Positions 22,900 through 34,403 are shown, numbered from the stretch's first letter. The stretch: DNA of 64,000 bases from Limnoperna fortunei (GCA_944474755.1 OX104112.1:83093756-83157755), one strand, 5' to 3'. Made by a program: numbers and translations. Notes: generated from the letters alone by a model not told the origin.

Positions 22900-23859
22900 T
22901 TATAAACCTGAAAATAAACCGTCACGTAAACAATTAGTAATAAATGTCGCCTTTTCATGCCACGACTGTGTTGCTGGAACTGCTGCCTTGGTTACAAAAT
23001 CTCCTGAACGCATCCAACTTGGTTCCCGTTTCAGTCTAGTAGATCTTCTTTGTGTTAGGGCTTCATGTACAACTGGTTCCTGTTGTACTGGCACCTCTGT
23101 ATCTGCGGAAGCGCTTCCTGTGGTGTTATTCAAGTTGGGATCATGTCAACCGTCACCACTCACAGTAGACTGAGCGTCCTCATCTGATCTCAACTCAAGT
23201 TTCTGCTCCTGAGTATTCACAAGATGCGGTGTGCTATCAGGTACTACTCTAACAGGCACAAATATCTCATCCTCGCTCTCTGTGTCTTCCAAGTCCGATG
23301 GTTCAGGTTGTTCAGGTTGATTCTGCTCCTTCACTGCTCTTGTTTGTGGCCTTGGCACGGGTTTCCTGGGTGATCTTGGAGCTGGAATTGGTTTACGTTC
23401 CCTGATCTGCCCAACAGGCAAAAGTAAATTCATGTGAAGTGTGCGTTTCCGGCCTTCACCATTTTCCTTCTGCACAATGAATACGGGAACATCAGAGTTG
23501 GGCTGATCTAAAATGGTGTAAATTTCGTCCTCCCACTTGTTAGCGATTTTGTGTTTTCCATCATGGGCGACGATCTTTACCAGCATTCTGTCTCCTTTCT
23601 CCAAAATAGCTCCTCTAGTTCTTAAATGATAATTGGCTTTCTGCTTGTCTCTTGCTTGATCGGCTGCCTTGGAAGCAAGCTCATAAGCCTGGACTAGTCT
23701 CTGTCTTAGTTCTTGAACGTACTTGGACCTTGGTTGGTGACAGGTTTCTGTAGCAAGTCCAAACGCAATGTCGACAGGTAGGCTAGGTTCCCTACCAAAC
23801 ATCAAAAAGAATGGCGAATAGCCTGTTGCTTCATGTCGTGTGCTGTTGTAAGCATGCAC
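22900..23859 (-). pseudogene. gypsy pol, C-terminal end of integrase and tail
   Basis: Two adjacent frames. 23859 down to 23146 begins inside integrase after the catalytic core ('ATGYSPFFLMFGREPSLPVD'), continues with the GPY/F-like domain ('KGDRMLVKIVAHDGKHKIA', 'RKRTLHMNLLLPVG') and ends in a Pro/Glu-rich tail. After a stop near 23146, a second frame (23133-22900) continues with 'RRSTRLKREPSWMRSGDF', the usual end of this pol type. There is no chromodomain. Confidence 0.85.
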
Positions 23860-24493
23860 TAACGTGGCAACGTGTTTTTTTCCAATCGGCTTTTTGGTGT
23901 GGCTGTAAGGTCCCTAACATGCCTAAGAGTGTTCTGTTAAAGCGCTCTGGTAGTCCGTTACCCATCGGATGGTATGGAGTAGTCCTTGATTTCTGTATGC
24001 CTAACAGTTGACATAGTTCTTTTATCAAGTCACTCATGAAGTTTGCACCTTGGTCCGAATGTAATCTCTTAGAGATACCGTAATGGACAACAAAGTTGTT
24101 AATAAGTGCTTCAACAGTGGTTCGTGCAGTCTGATTTCGGGTAGGCACCGCCTGGGCATAGCGAGTAAAATGGTCTGTGATGATGAGGATGTTCTGTATA
24201 CCTCCCTTTGATGGCTCCAGAGTAAGGTAATCTATGCAGACCAACTCCATAGGCTCTGTTGTGGTAATGTTCAATAAGGGAGCTCTGTGTGGATCTTTAT
24301 TTCGTTTTAAACATCTATCACAGTGTTGAATCCACTCTTCTATGTCCTTTGTCATGGATGGCCAATAGAATCTGTCTCGAATCAAACTGCTTGTCCTGTC
24401 TCTTCCCTGGATGGCCCATTTCATTATGTAATAGGTCAAGTACTCCGGGTACGTAAGTCGATGGTAAGACCAGTTGTTTAACCTGTTTTTCAT
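23831..24493 (-). pseudogene. gypsy pol, integrase zinc finger remnant and DDE core
   Basis: Contains the CC half of the HHCC finger ('CDRCLKR') and the DDE core: Asp in 'VCIDYLTLE', Asp in 'HSDQGANF', Glu in 'GLPERFNR'. The HH half ('HNEMGHPG') is in the neighbouring frame, so a frame break near 24415 splits the finger. A second break near 23875 ends this frame in the middle of the core's last helix. Confidence 0.9.
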
Positions 24494-25394
24494 CTACAGT
24501 AATCTCCCTGACCAGCACATCATTTACCATCTTTAACTGTTCAAAGTGTCGTCCCAGTGAACTTGACGGCAGTTGTCCCTTTCGTGGCTTGGAACCAGAC
24601 TTTACTAGGTCAATCCAAGGCTTTAAAGTAGGGTCTGCATTCTGAACTTGAGGCCAGTTAATCGAGATCTCCAATGGTATCTGAAGGTCCATGTCAACCG
24701 TATCAATAACGTCAGGTGAACAAGCTAGAGTGTCAATATATGTTGTTGTTACGCCTCCACGGATGGCTTTAATAGAGTCTCTGGATAAAACTGTGTTGTC
24801 CGAAGATGGTAATCGTGACAACGCATCTGCATCCGAGTTGGCTCTTCCTGGGCGATAGACAATATCAAAATCATAGGCAGCTAAAGCTGATAACCAACGA
24901 TGACCTGTGGCATCCAACTTCGCTGACGTCAATACATACGTAAGTGGGTTGTTGTCAGTTACCACACGAAATGAATGTCCATACAGGTAGTCGTGGAATT
25001 TGTCCGTGATGGCCCACTTCAAAGCAAGAAATTCCATTTTATGAGCTGGGTAATTTCTTTCCGCTTTAGTTAACCCTCGGCTGGCGTATGCTATCACTCG
25101 TTGTTTACCATCATGGTCATGGTACAAAACTGCTCCCAACCCTTGACCACTGGCATCAGTATGCAGTTCAAACGGCTTGTGATAATCAGCATAACACAGG
25201 ACTGGTGCTGATCCAAGTCTTCTTTTCAATTCATTGAAAGCTTTATCTTCTTGCTCACCCCATGACCATTCTTTCTGTTCTTTCTTTCCTTTCTTTTCTT
25301 TTTTCGGTTTTGGTGATGGCATGAGTTCCGTGAGAGGTTTGGCAATTTGGCTGAAGTGCTGTATAAACCTTCTGTAATAACCTGCAAATCCCAT
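24318..25394 (-). pseudogene. gypsy pol, RT connection and RNase H
   Basis: Opens with 'MGFAGYYRRFIQHFSQIAKP' (end of the RT thumb/connection), then a Lys-rich insertion. The RNase H domain follows: 'FELHTDASGQGLGAVL' (first Asp), 'HKMEFLALKWAI' (Glu), 'RVVTDNNPLTYV' (Asp), and 'RANSDADALSRL' at the end. All the expected RNase H acids are present. The frame is lost in the integrase zinc finger. Confidence 0.9.
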
Positions 25395-25447
25395 AAACCT
25401 TCTAACATCCTCTGGTGTTTCTGGAGCTGGCCAAGACAGTACACGCT

Positions 25448-26080
25448 CTATTTTTTCTGGGTCTCAAGCTTCAATCGTTCGAGATGTTCCTCATATGTTC
25501 GTGAAAAGATAATGACGTCGTCGATGAAGATACAACATATTTTCATATGAAAGTCTTGAAGACAATCTTGCATTAATCTTTGGTACGTGGCTGGAGAGTT
25601 TGTCAAACCGAATGGCATGCGGTTATATTCGTACAGTCCGAGTGGTCCAACTGTGAATGCCGTCCTTTCCTTATGTTCTTCACAAATTTCTATCTGATGG
25701 TATCCACTTTTCATGTCGATGACACTAAAATACTTATTGCCAGCTAAACAGTCAAGTATGTCCTCTATGCGTGGTAGGTCATAAGCATCCTTCTTTGTCT
25801 TTTGGTTCAGCTGACGGAAATCAACGCAAAGTCTTAAACTGCCATTTTTCTTTCTTACAAGCACCAGATTACTTGAAAATGGACTGTAGGATTTCCTGAT
25901 GATACCTGTTCTCAAGAGTTGTTGAATATGGCTCTTTACTTCATCATACATTGACGGTGGAATGGTTCTGTACCTCTGCTTAACCAGTCTGTTGTTGATG
26001 TTGCTGCATCCCTGTTTCCAATCTGTCAAGTCTTGATGTAATCGCTTTAAGCATTCCTTTAACTTCGTCATCTTCATCAA
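25448..26080 (-). pseudogene. gypsy pol, reverse transcriptase palm and fingers
   Basis: RT blocks in order: 'YSPFSSNLVLVRKKNGSLRL', 'CVDFRQLN', 'YFSVIDMKSGYHQI' (first catalytic Asp), 'GLYEYNRMPFGLTNSPATYQ', and the active site 'CIFIDDVIIFS', a FIDD variant of the more common YLDD/YVDD. The frame ends just after 'EEHLERLKLE', where about 35 codons of thumb are missing, and it picks up out of frame at 25450. Confidence 0.95.
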
Positions 26081-26727
26081 TACTATCTGGTGTTGACAAT
26101 ACAGCTTTCTTTGAAGTTCCTTTTACTGGTTTTGTTGACTGATCAAGGCTATTATCCTTCTCTATTCTTCTCATAGCAACTCGTAAAGAATCGAAAGTGG
26201 CGTATTTTTCCTTTTCGTAGTGACTAACAGCTTTAAGCTCTGGTTTAAGACCTTTCCACAACATATCGTGCAACATCCTGTCAGCTTGATATCTATCCAC
26301 TTCCTTAATCTGAATGGCTTTCTCCAAGATGTCCTCTAACCTAAAACTCCATGCTGATACATCTTCATCCTCTCGTTGAGTAGCATTGTAAAATTCCCTT
26401 AAAACCGATTCCTTCTCTTCTACAACGCCAAACACATTATCCATCTTTTCTATAATTTCTCCCAATTCAGCATGATATCCTAGCCGCATTAAAACTTCCA
26501 CTGCATCACCACGTAATGATCTCCTTACTGACTGAGTAAGTATCTCCTTGCTGTACAGCTTTTCGTTGATAAGACAAATCAGATTCATACTTCCATAAGT
26601 CATAAGTAACCTCACCACTACCAGGTTTACATTTCCCAGAAAATGTTGGCAATCGAGGTGGATTTGCATATGACGTTGGTGGATCCTTAATTGCTCCAAC
26701 CTCTGATTTGTGTTCTGCTTCCTCATC
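25980..26727 (-). pseudogene. gypsy gag, truncated
   Basis: Capsid-like sequence: 'VRRSLRGDAVEVLMRLGYHA', 'EFYNATQREDEDVSAWSFRL', 'QADRMLHDMLWKGLKPELKA'. This is the conserved gag order (MHR-like region and helix-rich C-terminal domain). Upstream of about 26585 the gag-like reading lies in another frame, so there is an indel there. Gag then joins directly to RT with no zinc knuckle or protease. The start lies immediately after a 23-bp stretch copied from inside the LTR, so the true N-terminus, leader and primer site are gone. Confidence 0.8.
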
Positions 26728-26751
26728 CTAAGAGAATGACTTCATAATGTT

Positions 26752-27518
26752 TGACTGCTACTGGTGTGTCTGTATAAAATAAAATACCTTCATGAGTCCA
26801 TTTGTAGAACTACGCCAATCCTAATACATATACAATAAAATAAAACTTTACTCGAGAGCACAATTAATTTATATGTTTCGAGCCATAATCTATAAAAATT
26901 AGTTACTTAGATTTTAACCGAAAAGTTAATAAAAATTTTATTTATTTCTAAGTTTATTTCTAAAATCATCGGAACTTTGTTTAAATCTTTAAATAGTTTA
27001 AACAATCAAATTGCAAAGAATGCTAACCCCCAAAATATTAAGAGAATGACTTCATAATGTTAATTAGTTAGAAATGGAAAATGAACCAACCTGAATATGA
27101 AAATCCAAGATTCACAAACAGAATACTCTCAATTTGCATCAGATACCATACAACAATTTCAACAGCAACTTATGTCATCACCTCTACTTTTTTTAGAATA
27201 ACCAGTCTGCCCAGTTCAACCCAGAAAACATTTATATAAGGACCTCTGACCAAAGAAACTAACCAATCAGATACATAAACTTTTCCCACCTAAACTGACC
27301 AACGAAACTGACCAATCGTAAATACAGAATTTTCCCTCCTAAAGTGACCATTACCAATAGAGGCTCTACACGGGTTTATTTAAGTAGAATAAATAGAACA
27401 GACAATTTACTGTAAAATATTTTATTAAGCTCTGTAATGAGTTTAGAATAAAACACCTATATATATATATATTCATACTTTATTAACACATTTATAATAA
27501 AACAATGACTCTGCCACA
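26752..27518 (-). repeat. 5' LTR of the gypsy element
   Basis: Direct repeat of 21969-22740, with a shorter TA run (27460-27472). On the coding strand it runs from 27518 (TGTGGCAG...) to 26752 (...CAGTCA). The bases immediately inside (26728-26750) duplicate the LTR-internal sequence 'agagaatgacttcataatgt' (also at 22258 and 27042). Confidence 0.9.
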
Positions 27519-27960
27519 CTAAGAGCCTAGAAGTGCTAGTACCAAAGCATCTGCAACAATACCAAAAAGCAAAAATCGACTTAATGGAATATGCTGATTC
27601 AGTTTCCTATCTACTTAACTTATGTTGACAATAATCTTTCAGCATAAAAGCCCTCAACATTTTTATGTGAAGAAAATGTGTAGTTGACAACAATCTTTCA
27701 GATCTCCTAGGATATAAAAATTAAAACAAAACATGATTGTTTTATCTGTGCTATGCTAGTTTATTTTAATGTTTAATATTCTATAAACATCCTAAAAGTT
27801 TAAAGATATAGATTATTCTTAAAAATATAAATTGTTTTACAATGGATTAACTGCATTGAAAGTATTTTTAATGAAACTGGTCTGAGTTATGTTTTTACAA
27901 ATAAGTAAAATAATATGTTCTATAAATGTAAAATATGTCACACAAATATTACAGGATCAA
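27519..27960. other. No gene recognised
   Basis: AT-rich flank of the LTR element. It includes a short direct repeat around 'gacaataatctttcag' and 'gacaacaatctttcag' (27627 and 27678). Confidence 0.35.
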
Positions 27961-28230
27961 TTTATACAAAATGGTTAAGATATGTACAATTCCTCACGAG
28001 GCGAATGTTATGCATTGTTTAAAAAAGATTTCATTCTCGACAAATACTTATTGAGACTACCAGACCATAACAGAATTTGTATAACAAAATTAAGAACTTT
28101 CAATCTAAAAATTCCAGTCGAAACGGGAAGGTGGTTTAATGTACCCAAAAAACCTATTTGCACTTTGTGTAATAAGCATCTTGAACAGAATAAGATTGAT
28201 GTTTACAGAGGGGGTAAGCCTTGATTATTG
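27961..28230 (+). mobile_element. LINE fragment, C-terminal part of ORF2
   Basis: The open frame at 27982-28224 has 'YLLRLPDHNRICITKLRTFN', 'IPVETGRW' and 'ICTLCNKH'. This matches the region just before and into the C-terminal zinc knuckle of jockey/CR1-like LINEs; compare 63290-63420 in the LINE at the right end ('KMRFSAHNLMIGKGRYKKL', 'CLVCNAGEIENEEHF'). It stops before the His/Cys pair of the knuckle. Confidence 0.6.
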
Positions 28231-28667
28231 CTTCGATCGGTACTGAATTTGTCCGGTAACTTGGTTACGACGACACATTGCTTTAGTTTAATAAGAGAAG
28301 AATTCTGACATGCATATTTTCAAAACTTAACGTATTTCAATTCTTTTTAATGTGAATGAGCTTTGTACGAGAAACGTGGTATTACATGTATTATATACTA
28401 TTGCTAGAGAGATTTCGTTTAAACGATGGTGGTTTAGACAGGTCTTCATTTGGTCTTCACAATTTGTGTAGTAAGGTAACGCCTAATTGTTATAATCCGG
28501 GTATATCTGATATGTTAATTATGTTTATGTCACGTGGGCTTCAAAAAAGCAAAATAAATATTAATGATAGCACTACAAATCAGATGGCTGTAACTTTGAA
28601 TTTTTGCACGGATTTTCCTTTGTTTATTTTAAATTTAAGTTACTCGTTATTAGAATAGAACGATTTA
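28231..28667 (+). other. Unassigned open frame region
   Basis: A 100-codon + frame (28356-28658) ends at a stop just before the duplicated segment begins at 28668. I recognise no domain. It may be unrelated to the LINE fragment upstream. Confidence 0.25.
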
Positions 28668-28789
28668 AATTCAGATACCTCACGTTGATACCTACATAGT
28701 GAGACTTTAAACATGCATCATATATACTCAATATAATATAATAATCACTGTATAGAATAGTTAATACTATATAGCCTTAAGCTTTCTTT

Positions 28790-29030
28790 TAGTAAACAAC
28801 ATCAGACCCACTGTTTACGCTTCATATATAATTTGTTAAAATATTCTTCACGCAATTTCGTAATATGAAAATAATTTAATTCAGTATAAGTTTAAATTTC
28901 TCTTCATTTGTCACCTTTTGAAATTCTGGATTGATGTGGTTTAAATCTGAAAAAAACTTGTCGCTAGTATCTTGGAGCTTGGAACAATAACAAAAATTTC
29001 TTCCTCATTTTGGTCATTGCCCAAAGAAAA
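28790..29030 (-). mobile_element. LINE C-terminal fragment, paralogue of 130-410
   Basis: Diverged copy of the minus-strand LINE end described at 130-410, with stops in the frame that is open there. Confidence 0.45.
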
Positions 29031-29437
29031 AAAATTGTACTGAACCGGTATATCTTAATAACTAAAATAAGTAGTAGTCTATAGCTTATTCTTAATTCAA
29101 CAAAATCTGGCACAATATCTGTGTTTAAATATAACAATATTTTTTTATTTTTATGTCCTCATGCTATTTTTATTCGGCTATAAAATATCGTCCTTAAAAA
29201 GACTTCACAAAAAAATGAATGTCCTTGAAGTTTGTTCATTATAGATTATACTATTTATTTTTCGAAAATGAACTATGGTTTCCCCAGATATGATTATATC
29301 CTGTGTTAAGTTGTTTGTGTAGCCAGATATGATTATATCCTGTTTCTTTTCCCAGATATGATTAAATCATGTTGTTAAGTTTTTTTTACCTCGAATGAAA
29401 AGCTGTTCTTTAACTTTAGATCTTCTATATATTCGTA

Positions 29438-29516
29438 CATCTTCGCTAATCAAGTGTTACGATCCGATACTCTTAAGAGAGAGGGGACCTGTCGCAACAC
29501 TTGGCTAGCGAAGATG
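29438..29516. mobile_element. Short foldback element
   Basis: Two 25-bp arms (29438-29462, starting 'catcttcgctaatcaagtgt', and 29492-29516, ending 'ggctagcgaagatg') are inverted repeats with two or three mismatches around a 29-nt loop. The parallel site near 1435 in copy 1 lacks it, so it arrived after the duplication or was lost there. Confidence 0.7.
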
Positions 29517-31329
29517 ATACACGTAATGAACTAATTTATCTATACTATAATTCATAATGTGACAAGAACAAAACAATATATAGCTTGAAAGCCGCTGCTA
29601 TAGGTACCCTTTCTAGTTCTGAGAGGATACCCGATTGTAGCTCCTCTAAGGAACCGGTCAATATTTATTGGAGTGAAGAGACCTGTGCAAAATGCAAAAG
29701 GAACATACATTTTTATGCCTGCATATGAATGAGAATCAAGTTTTGTTTTTTCACCACCGAAAGGACAACAAGTTTTTTTTATAATGATGTCATAAATAAA
29801 AAAGAAAACTATTTTTTCTGACGTTTTATTTCAAAACCAAACTACTGTAATCGAACAACTTGATAGTTTGTAAGTGTAACTATATAATTATTAACTAGAT
29901 AGGATACCCAATTCGAGATGGTCTTTTTCTAACATAATAATTTGGATTGCACCGGTCCCAACACCCCCCCCCCCCCGGCCAATTAATATTGACCAGCTTC
30001 TTAGATATATTTGTTGCATTTCATCTATACCTTAATTAATAGGGAGAAATTACTAAATGTTCAGGAGGGTCCTTAAACATGTTCATGCGAGGTGGCATAA
30101 ACATTTCCCTTATACTAAATATTTTCTTGTTAGCCTGCTAACAGCGAATACGTAAATGTACATTTTTCTTAAATTTGATAACAAATAATACCCTATGTCA
30201 TTATAACTTGAGAAATAACAAGGGATGTTAGAAATGTATAAATCATAACAACTGCGTAGCAACATACTTATGTGTACTCAAAGTAGTGATATAAAGTGTA
30301 TAATTTGTGTTGTTACCACACAGACCTGAAATGATATTTCATGACCTGGTCAGAATGCTTGGCTACATTTTGTACGTTTCCAGCATATGTAAGTAAACTT
30401 CTTTTTACTGTTGCTTCAGACAATTCATCTGATAACAATTTGTGATAAAACAACATAAAAAGACATACTAGACTTTAATATAGTCGTTATATAGTATTAA
30501 TCAGATAAATTACACGCGTACATTTACACGTTTGATTAACAAACATGACTGTGTACGCGGTAATGACAGTAGTTTATGTTGTATAAACTATGCTGTCGGA
30601 CCGATATACTTATGGCAGCAACTACTACAAACGTTATGTAGGGCATCCAGCTGGAATTTATCAAACTACCAACAATTAAGAATTTTTGTACATCATACAT
30701 GTCATAGTCGGTATTCATTTGTACATCACTTATTACGACCACTATGGTAGACCTTGATGTGTAATTTTTTGTACTCGCTTACTACTAGCGATGACGAAAA
30801 TGTCTTTTGGTCGTTCAATTAAATGTATTCAACCACCCTCCCCCAAAGGGTCTCGGTCTTATTTTTAATAGAACCCTTTTATCGTATCTTACTTCGCGTA
30901 AGTTCGCACACGAGGTCTGCAGGCTTGATATTATCAATTAAAGTTATTATACCGTACCTCTATCTGTTAATACGTTTTTGCATCAATACTTAATCTTTTA
31001 ACACGTCTTTTAAGTAAACATAATTTGAATCAAATATAGAGAAAAGATGAGAACTAAATTGTTTTAATCACCAATAATGAAGAACTTAATCAGCTGATCG
31101 GTACTTTTATTAGTAAACCTGCTTCACTGATTATTGTTATTGAAGTACTAAATCGGCTTATCAATACTTCACTGAATCTTGCCTATGAAGAGCTGAACCA
31201 GCTAATATTTAGTAACAGTATATTAGACATAACATTGTAATTTACATAATTTTTTTTAAAAGAAATATATTTTTATTGAAAATAATTACTTTTGTTTTAA
31301 GTTTGAAAAAGTGTGGACATTTTTATGCA

Positions 31330-31520
31330 ACAAGGGCGGATCCAGAAAATCGGCTAAAAGGGGGGAGGGGGCGAAATTCGGCAAGGGGTCTGGATACCGC
31401 AGCGCCCTGGTGGGAGAGTAGGGAGGGGGTGAAGCCCCAAGAAGCTTTTGAGATTTTAGCAATAGAGAGACTGTTGAGGACTACTAATTTAAACCATTTT
31501 AACACACTCTCGCTGTGCAA
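31330..31520. mobile_element. G-rich insertion relative to the paralogue
   Basis: Between 'acatttttatgc' and 'ttcatgacgttgca' the copy at 2690-2715 has about 9 bases where this copy has about 205. The insert begins near 'aagggcggatccagaaaatc' and is G-rich ('aggggggagggggcg'). Its type is unknown; it is probably the end of a DNA transposon. The 90-codon frame over it is not a gene. Confidence 0.5.
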
Positions 31521-32078
31521 GTTCATGACGTTGCACTTTTTCATCTAGGTACAGTATTTATAAAATATTATAGGAAAATGACAAAATTTCCGGTTCAAGT
31601 TTCAAGTTTGGCGTATCATAATTTCATAACATCCTCCCAAGTCATAGGTTCTGATTGCACGTTTACCTGACTTGGATGAATGTAACATACAGAAATGAAA
31701 CCTTTTGCAGCTTTTAATTCAATATTGTATTTTATCTAAAATCAATTGTTTTCTGTTAAAATCATCGTCTGAAACATGGTAAGTGGTAGCAAAGCGAGAA
31801 CGCGACCCGACATGTGTTTCCGACGATGTGTTAAAATATGTTTACTAAATTACTTTTGGTATATATAAAAATATGATGGTATAGTTAACATTTTTATGGC
31901 GTCATGTAGGACGTAGCACATTGAGGTTTCAGTAATATTAAGAAGTTATGGTGCATCGTTGACAACTAGAACTAAAAATATATGTACCACTGGTTATTTG
32001 AAACTTACTTACAAACTAGAATTATATAGCTTGATTATTTCACAAAAAGTAGCCGTTTCACCATGAAGTCAAAATTAT

Positions 32079-32221
32079 ACAATTATCACCCTAGTTGGTG
32101 TGTGACCCGTTGATTTTTTTCCCCGAGAAAGTAAGGTCGCCCGAGGGCTTGCCCCTCGGGTGACCTTATTTTTCGAGGGGAAATAAATGCCGGGTCACAT
32201 ATCACCTAGGGTGATAACTGT
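32079..32221. mobile_element. Near-complete palindrome (foldback MITE)
   Basis: Almost the whole 143 bp is one inverted repeat. The left arm reads 'ttatcaccctag', 'gtgtgacccg', 'aaggtcgcccgagggc'; the right arm reads 'ccctcgggtgacctt', 'cgggtcacat', 'cctagggtgataa'. The loop is only a few bases. The flanks 'tat' on each side could be a target duplication. A partial relative ('gcgagggtgaccttaccgtg') lies at 32412. Confidence 0.8.
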
Positions 32222-32700
32222 TATATTATATCGAATATTTAAATGAAAAAAAAATCAATATTTGCAACATATTTTGGACATTTAAACCCTTTTCCACAGG
32301 AAAAAAATCCAGCCCATACAATGTAGACAGAAACATGTTAACATATACCCCTGTTTTGTTTGAATGTTTTTTTACTTACATGTACATTTATTTAAACGCA
32401 AAATCTCACGCGAGGGTGACCTTACCGTGCGACCCAACGGTTACCGGTTGACCCAGCGAAATATCACATGTCACATGACGGCGTCTAAGCAAATCAAAAT
32501 AAAGATTTTTATATGAGTATATAATATTAGCGGTTATCAAAGTTATTACGCACAGACGAAGGATACCAGTTTCAATCCAGAATTAAATGCTCTCTTTTAA
32601 ATTTTCATTGACTTAAGCGTTGACCAAAGCACAGTTGCAAATTATACGTCAATGAAACTTCAAATGCATGTTTATAATCATCCTCACAAGTCAGGGTTTC
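32222..32700. other. Spacer with a partial MITE relative
   Basis: Apart from the GC-richer stretch at 32405-32485 that echoes the palindrome at 32079, nothing is recognised. Confidence 0.35.
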
Positions 32701-33111
32701 TGTGTCCACATAACCCTGACAAACTTAGCTGGGAAATTCCCGAGCTAGAAGATTTTCGTATGGCGGCAATCCTTCAAAAAAATCAACCAATGAAATTGCT
32801 TGAAAGAAGCAAGTGTTTGGCAGTAGTCATTCTTACTCATTCTTTAGTTGGAAGAAAACGTAACGAACCTAATAAATAACGCGGTAATAACAAACTATTA
32901 ACACTTTTGTACAAAATACACTGATTTTCACATGGTCTTTGCAACACATCCGTTTGGTTTATATACAATCGACATCGGGATATCCCCTAACCAAGTCGTG
33001 AATGAAAGCGAGCTATTGATTGGCTACATCAAGGTATGATGTAGCCAATCAAAATAGTGACTTCTAGCCCGGGAATTTCCTAGCTAAGTTTGTCAGGGAT
33101 TCGTGGACACA
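32701..33111. mobile_element. Non-autonomous DNA transposon with 51-bp TIRs
   Basis: The terminal inverted repeats are 32701-32751 ('tgtgtccaca...' to '...gagctagaag') and 33061-33111 ('cttctagccc...' to '...gtggacaca'), with about five mismatches. A second palindrome lies inside at about 33013-33051 ('attggctacatca' and 'tgatgtagccaat'). The interior is noncoding; the 75-codon frame at 32652-32879 crosses the left TIR. No convincing target duplication was seen. Confidence 0.8.
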
Positions 33112-33688
33112 TGTGATGTAAATTAGGTTTTTAGTTTAACAGTTACAAAATGTATCAAAAAAATAAAGATATTGGATTAGAAAACAGCATACATCCAAAA
33201 TAAATTTCATCGACGGATCCACGATTTCTCATAAAAGGAGGAGGGGGCCGCTTAGCTACAATAATGTAGCGCCTCTTGTATGGTCCGTAAAAAAGGAGCT
33301 ACATTATTGTGACATGAAAGGCCATGATACACGCAGAGCCCATAGAAGAGTAAAACTTACTTATAGTTCCGTTACAATTGTTTATTGGGTACAATTTATA
33401 TTCAGTTGTGCTACCCCCGCCCTTTTACCCTTGTCCACCCTATATTGTAAAATTGCCTATAACTGTATAAGTGAACACATTAAATATTTCTATTCACATT
33501 TAATTTGCATTGAAATGACATTTTATGTTCCTGTGAGCACAACACAATTTTAATTACAATATTTTAGTTAGAAGTTCCAATTTTAGACAGCCAAATTAAT
33601 AAAATAGCGAATTGTAATGATTAAAACTTGATACAAGCAAGTAAATATGTACATATGCATAGAAAAGTTAGTTTTTTTTTTAATTATA
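33112..33688. other. Spacer, small inverted repeats only
   Basis: Contains an inverted pair 'gctacaataatgtagc' (33256) and 'gctacattattgtga' (33298) beside a G-rich stretch. No gene. Confidence 0.35.
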
Positions 33689-33770
33689 CACCTCGCCATA
33701 AGTTAAGCAACACCTACATTTTTTTATAATTTCAAAAATCTGAATGAATATTAACTTTGTGTTATTTATT

Positions 33771-34050
33771 ATAGCGATCATCGCAGATGCGAGCTATACG
33801 GTTACATGCATGTGTGTAAAAAAAGTCACGTGATCCATATGAACAAATCCATTTCAGATGGTAGCTGAGCTATCCGAAGAAAATATTGTAGACGAACGAA
33901 AAAATATATAATAGCGAGCATCGCAGATGCGAGCTATACGGTTACATGCGGGTGTGTAAAAAAAGTTACGTGATCCATATGAACAAATCCATTTCAGATG
34001 GTAGCTGAGCTATCCGAAGAAAATATTGTAGACGAACGAAAAAATATATA
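33771..34050. repeat. 140-bp exact-spaced tandem duplication inside Tc1
   Basis: Units 33771-33910 and 33911-34050 are nearly identical, from 'atagcgatcatcgcagatgc' / 'atagcgagcatcgcagatgc' to 'gaacgaaaaaatatata'. An inverted remnant of the leading motif ('gcgatgctcgcat') at 34268 suggests the pair is the left end of a nested element reaching to about 34290. Confidence 0.85.
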
Positions 34051-34403
34051 ATATAAAAGTAGACGAAAATAATTTTGACATCGATAAAATGAAAGTGTTT
34101 ATTTTTTAAATTACTACAAAAATGCCAGACAATTTATTTTACAATCTGAAACGCTGTATTTGAAATTGAGTTTTGTGACGTCACCAACACAGTAGATAAG
34201 ACGTCACGTCATCAATGGAATGGAGAGGCATTGTTAGGGGGCCCTGAAGTAACGACATGAACAGTGTGCGATGCTCGCATTTAGGCTGCGCCTACATTCA
34301 TATTACGGTATACATAGTTAAATGATTAACAGGATACGGAGTAAAGGACTATCTGTTGGGTGGTTCACCAAATCTATAAATATCTTTGTCACATCATTGC
34401 TTT

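Larger units (their letters stand above)
21969..27518 (-). mobile_element. Ty3/gypsy LTR retrotransposon, defective
   Basis: Two direct repeats (21969-22740 and 26752-27518) enclose gag and pol on the minus strand in the order gag, RT, RNase H, integrase, which is the Ty3/gypsy order. On the coding strand each LTR begins TG and ends CA. A polypurine tract ('cagggggagta') sits directly before the 3' LTR. The protease/nucleocapsid region is deleted, a piece of the RT thumb is deleted, and at least four frame breaks are present. No tRNA primer binding site follows the 5' LTR. The flanks (actat / ctaag) are not a clear target duplication. Confidence 0.95.
28668..32060. repeat. Segmental duplication, copy 3 (5' part)
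   Basis: Counterpart of 18-4910; see that entry. Insertions specific to this copy: the small foldback at 29438-29516, a C-run region at 29965-29978 and the G-rich piece at 31330-31520. The M28 gene follows on the same segment. No coding exon is recognised inside. Confidence 0.75.

Noticed and set aside
21964..27523. Target-site duplication of the LTR element
   Set aside because: The five bases on each side (actat and ctaag) do not match; only a shifted CTA is shared.
31276..31548. ORFs on both strands over the G-rich insert
   Set aside because: They overlap each other and span the insertion border seen by comparison with 2690-2715.
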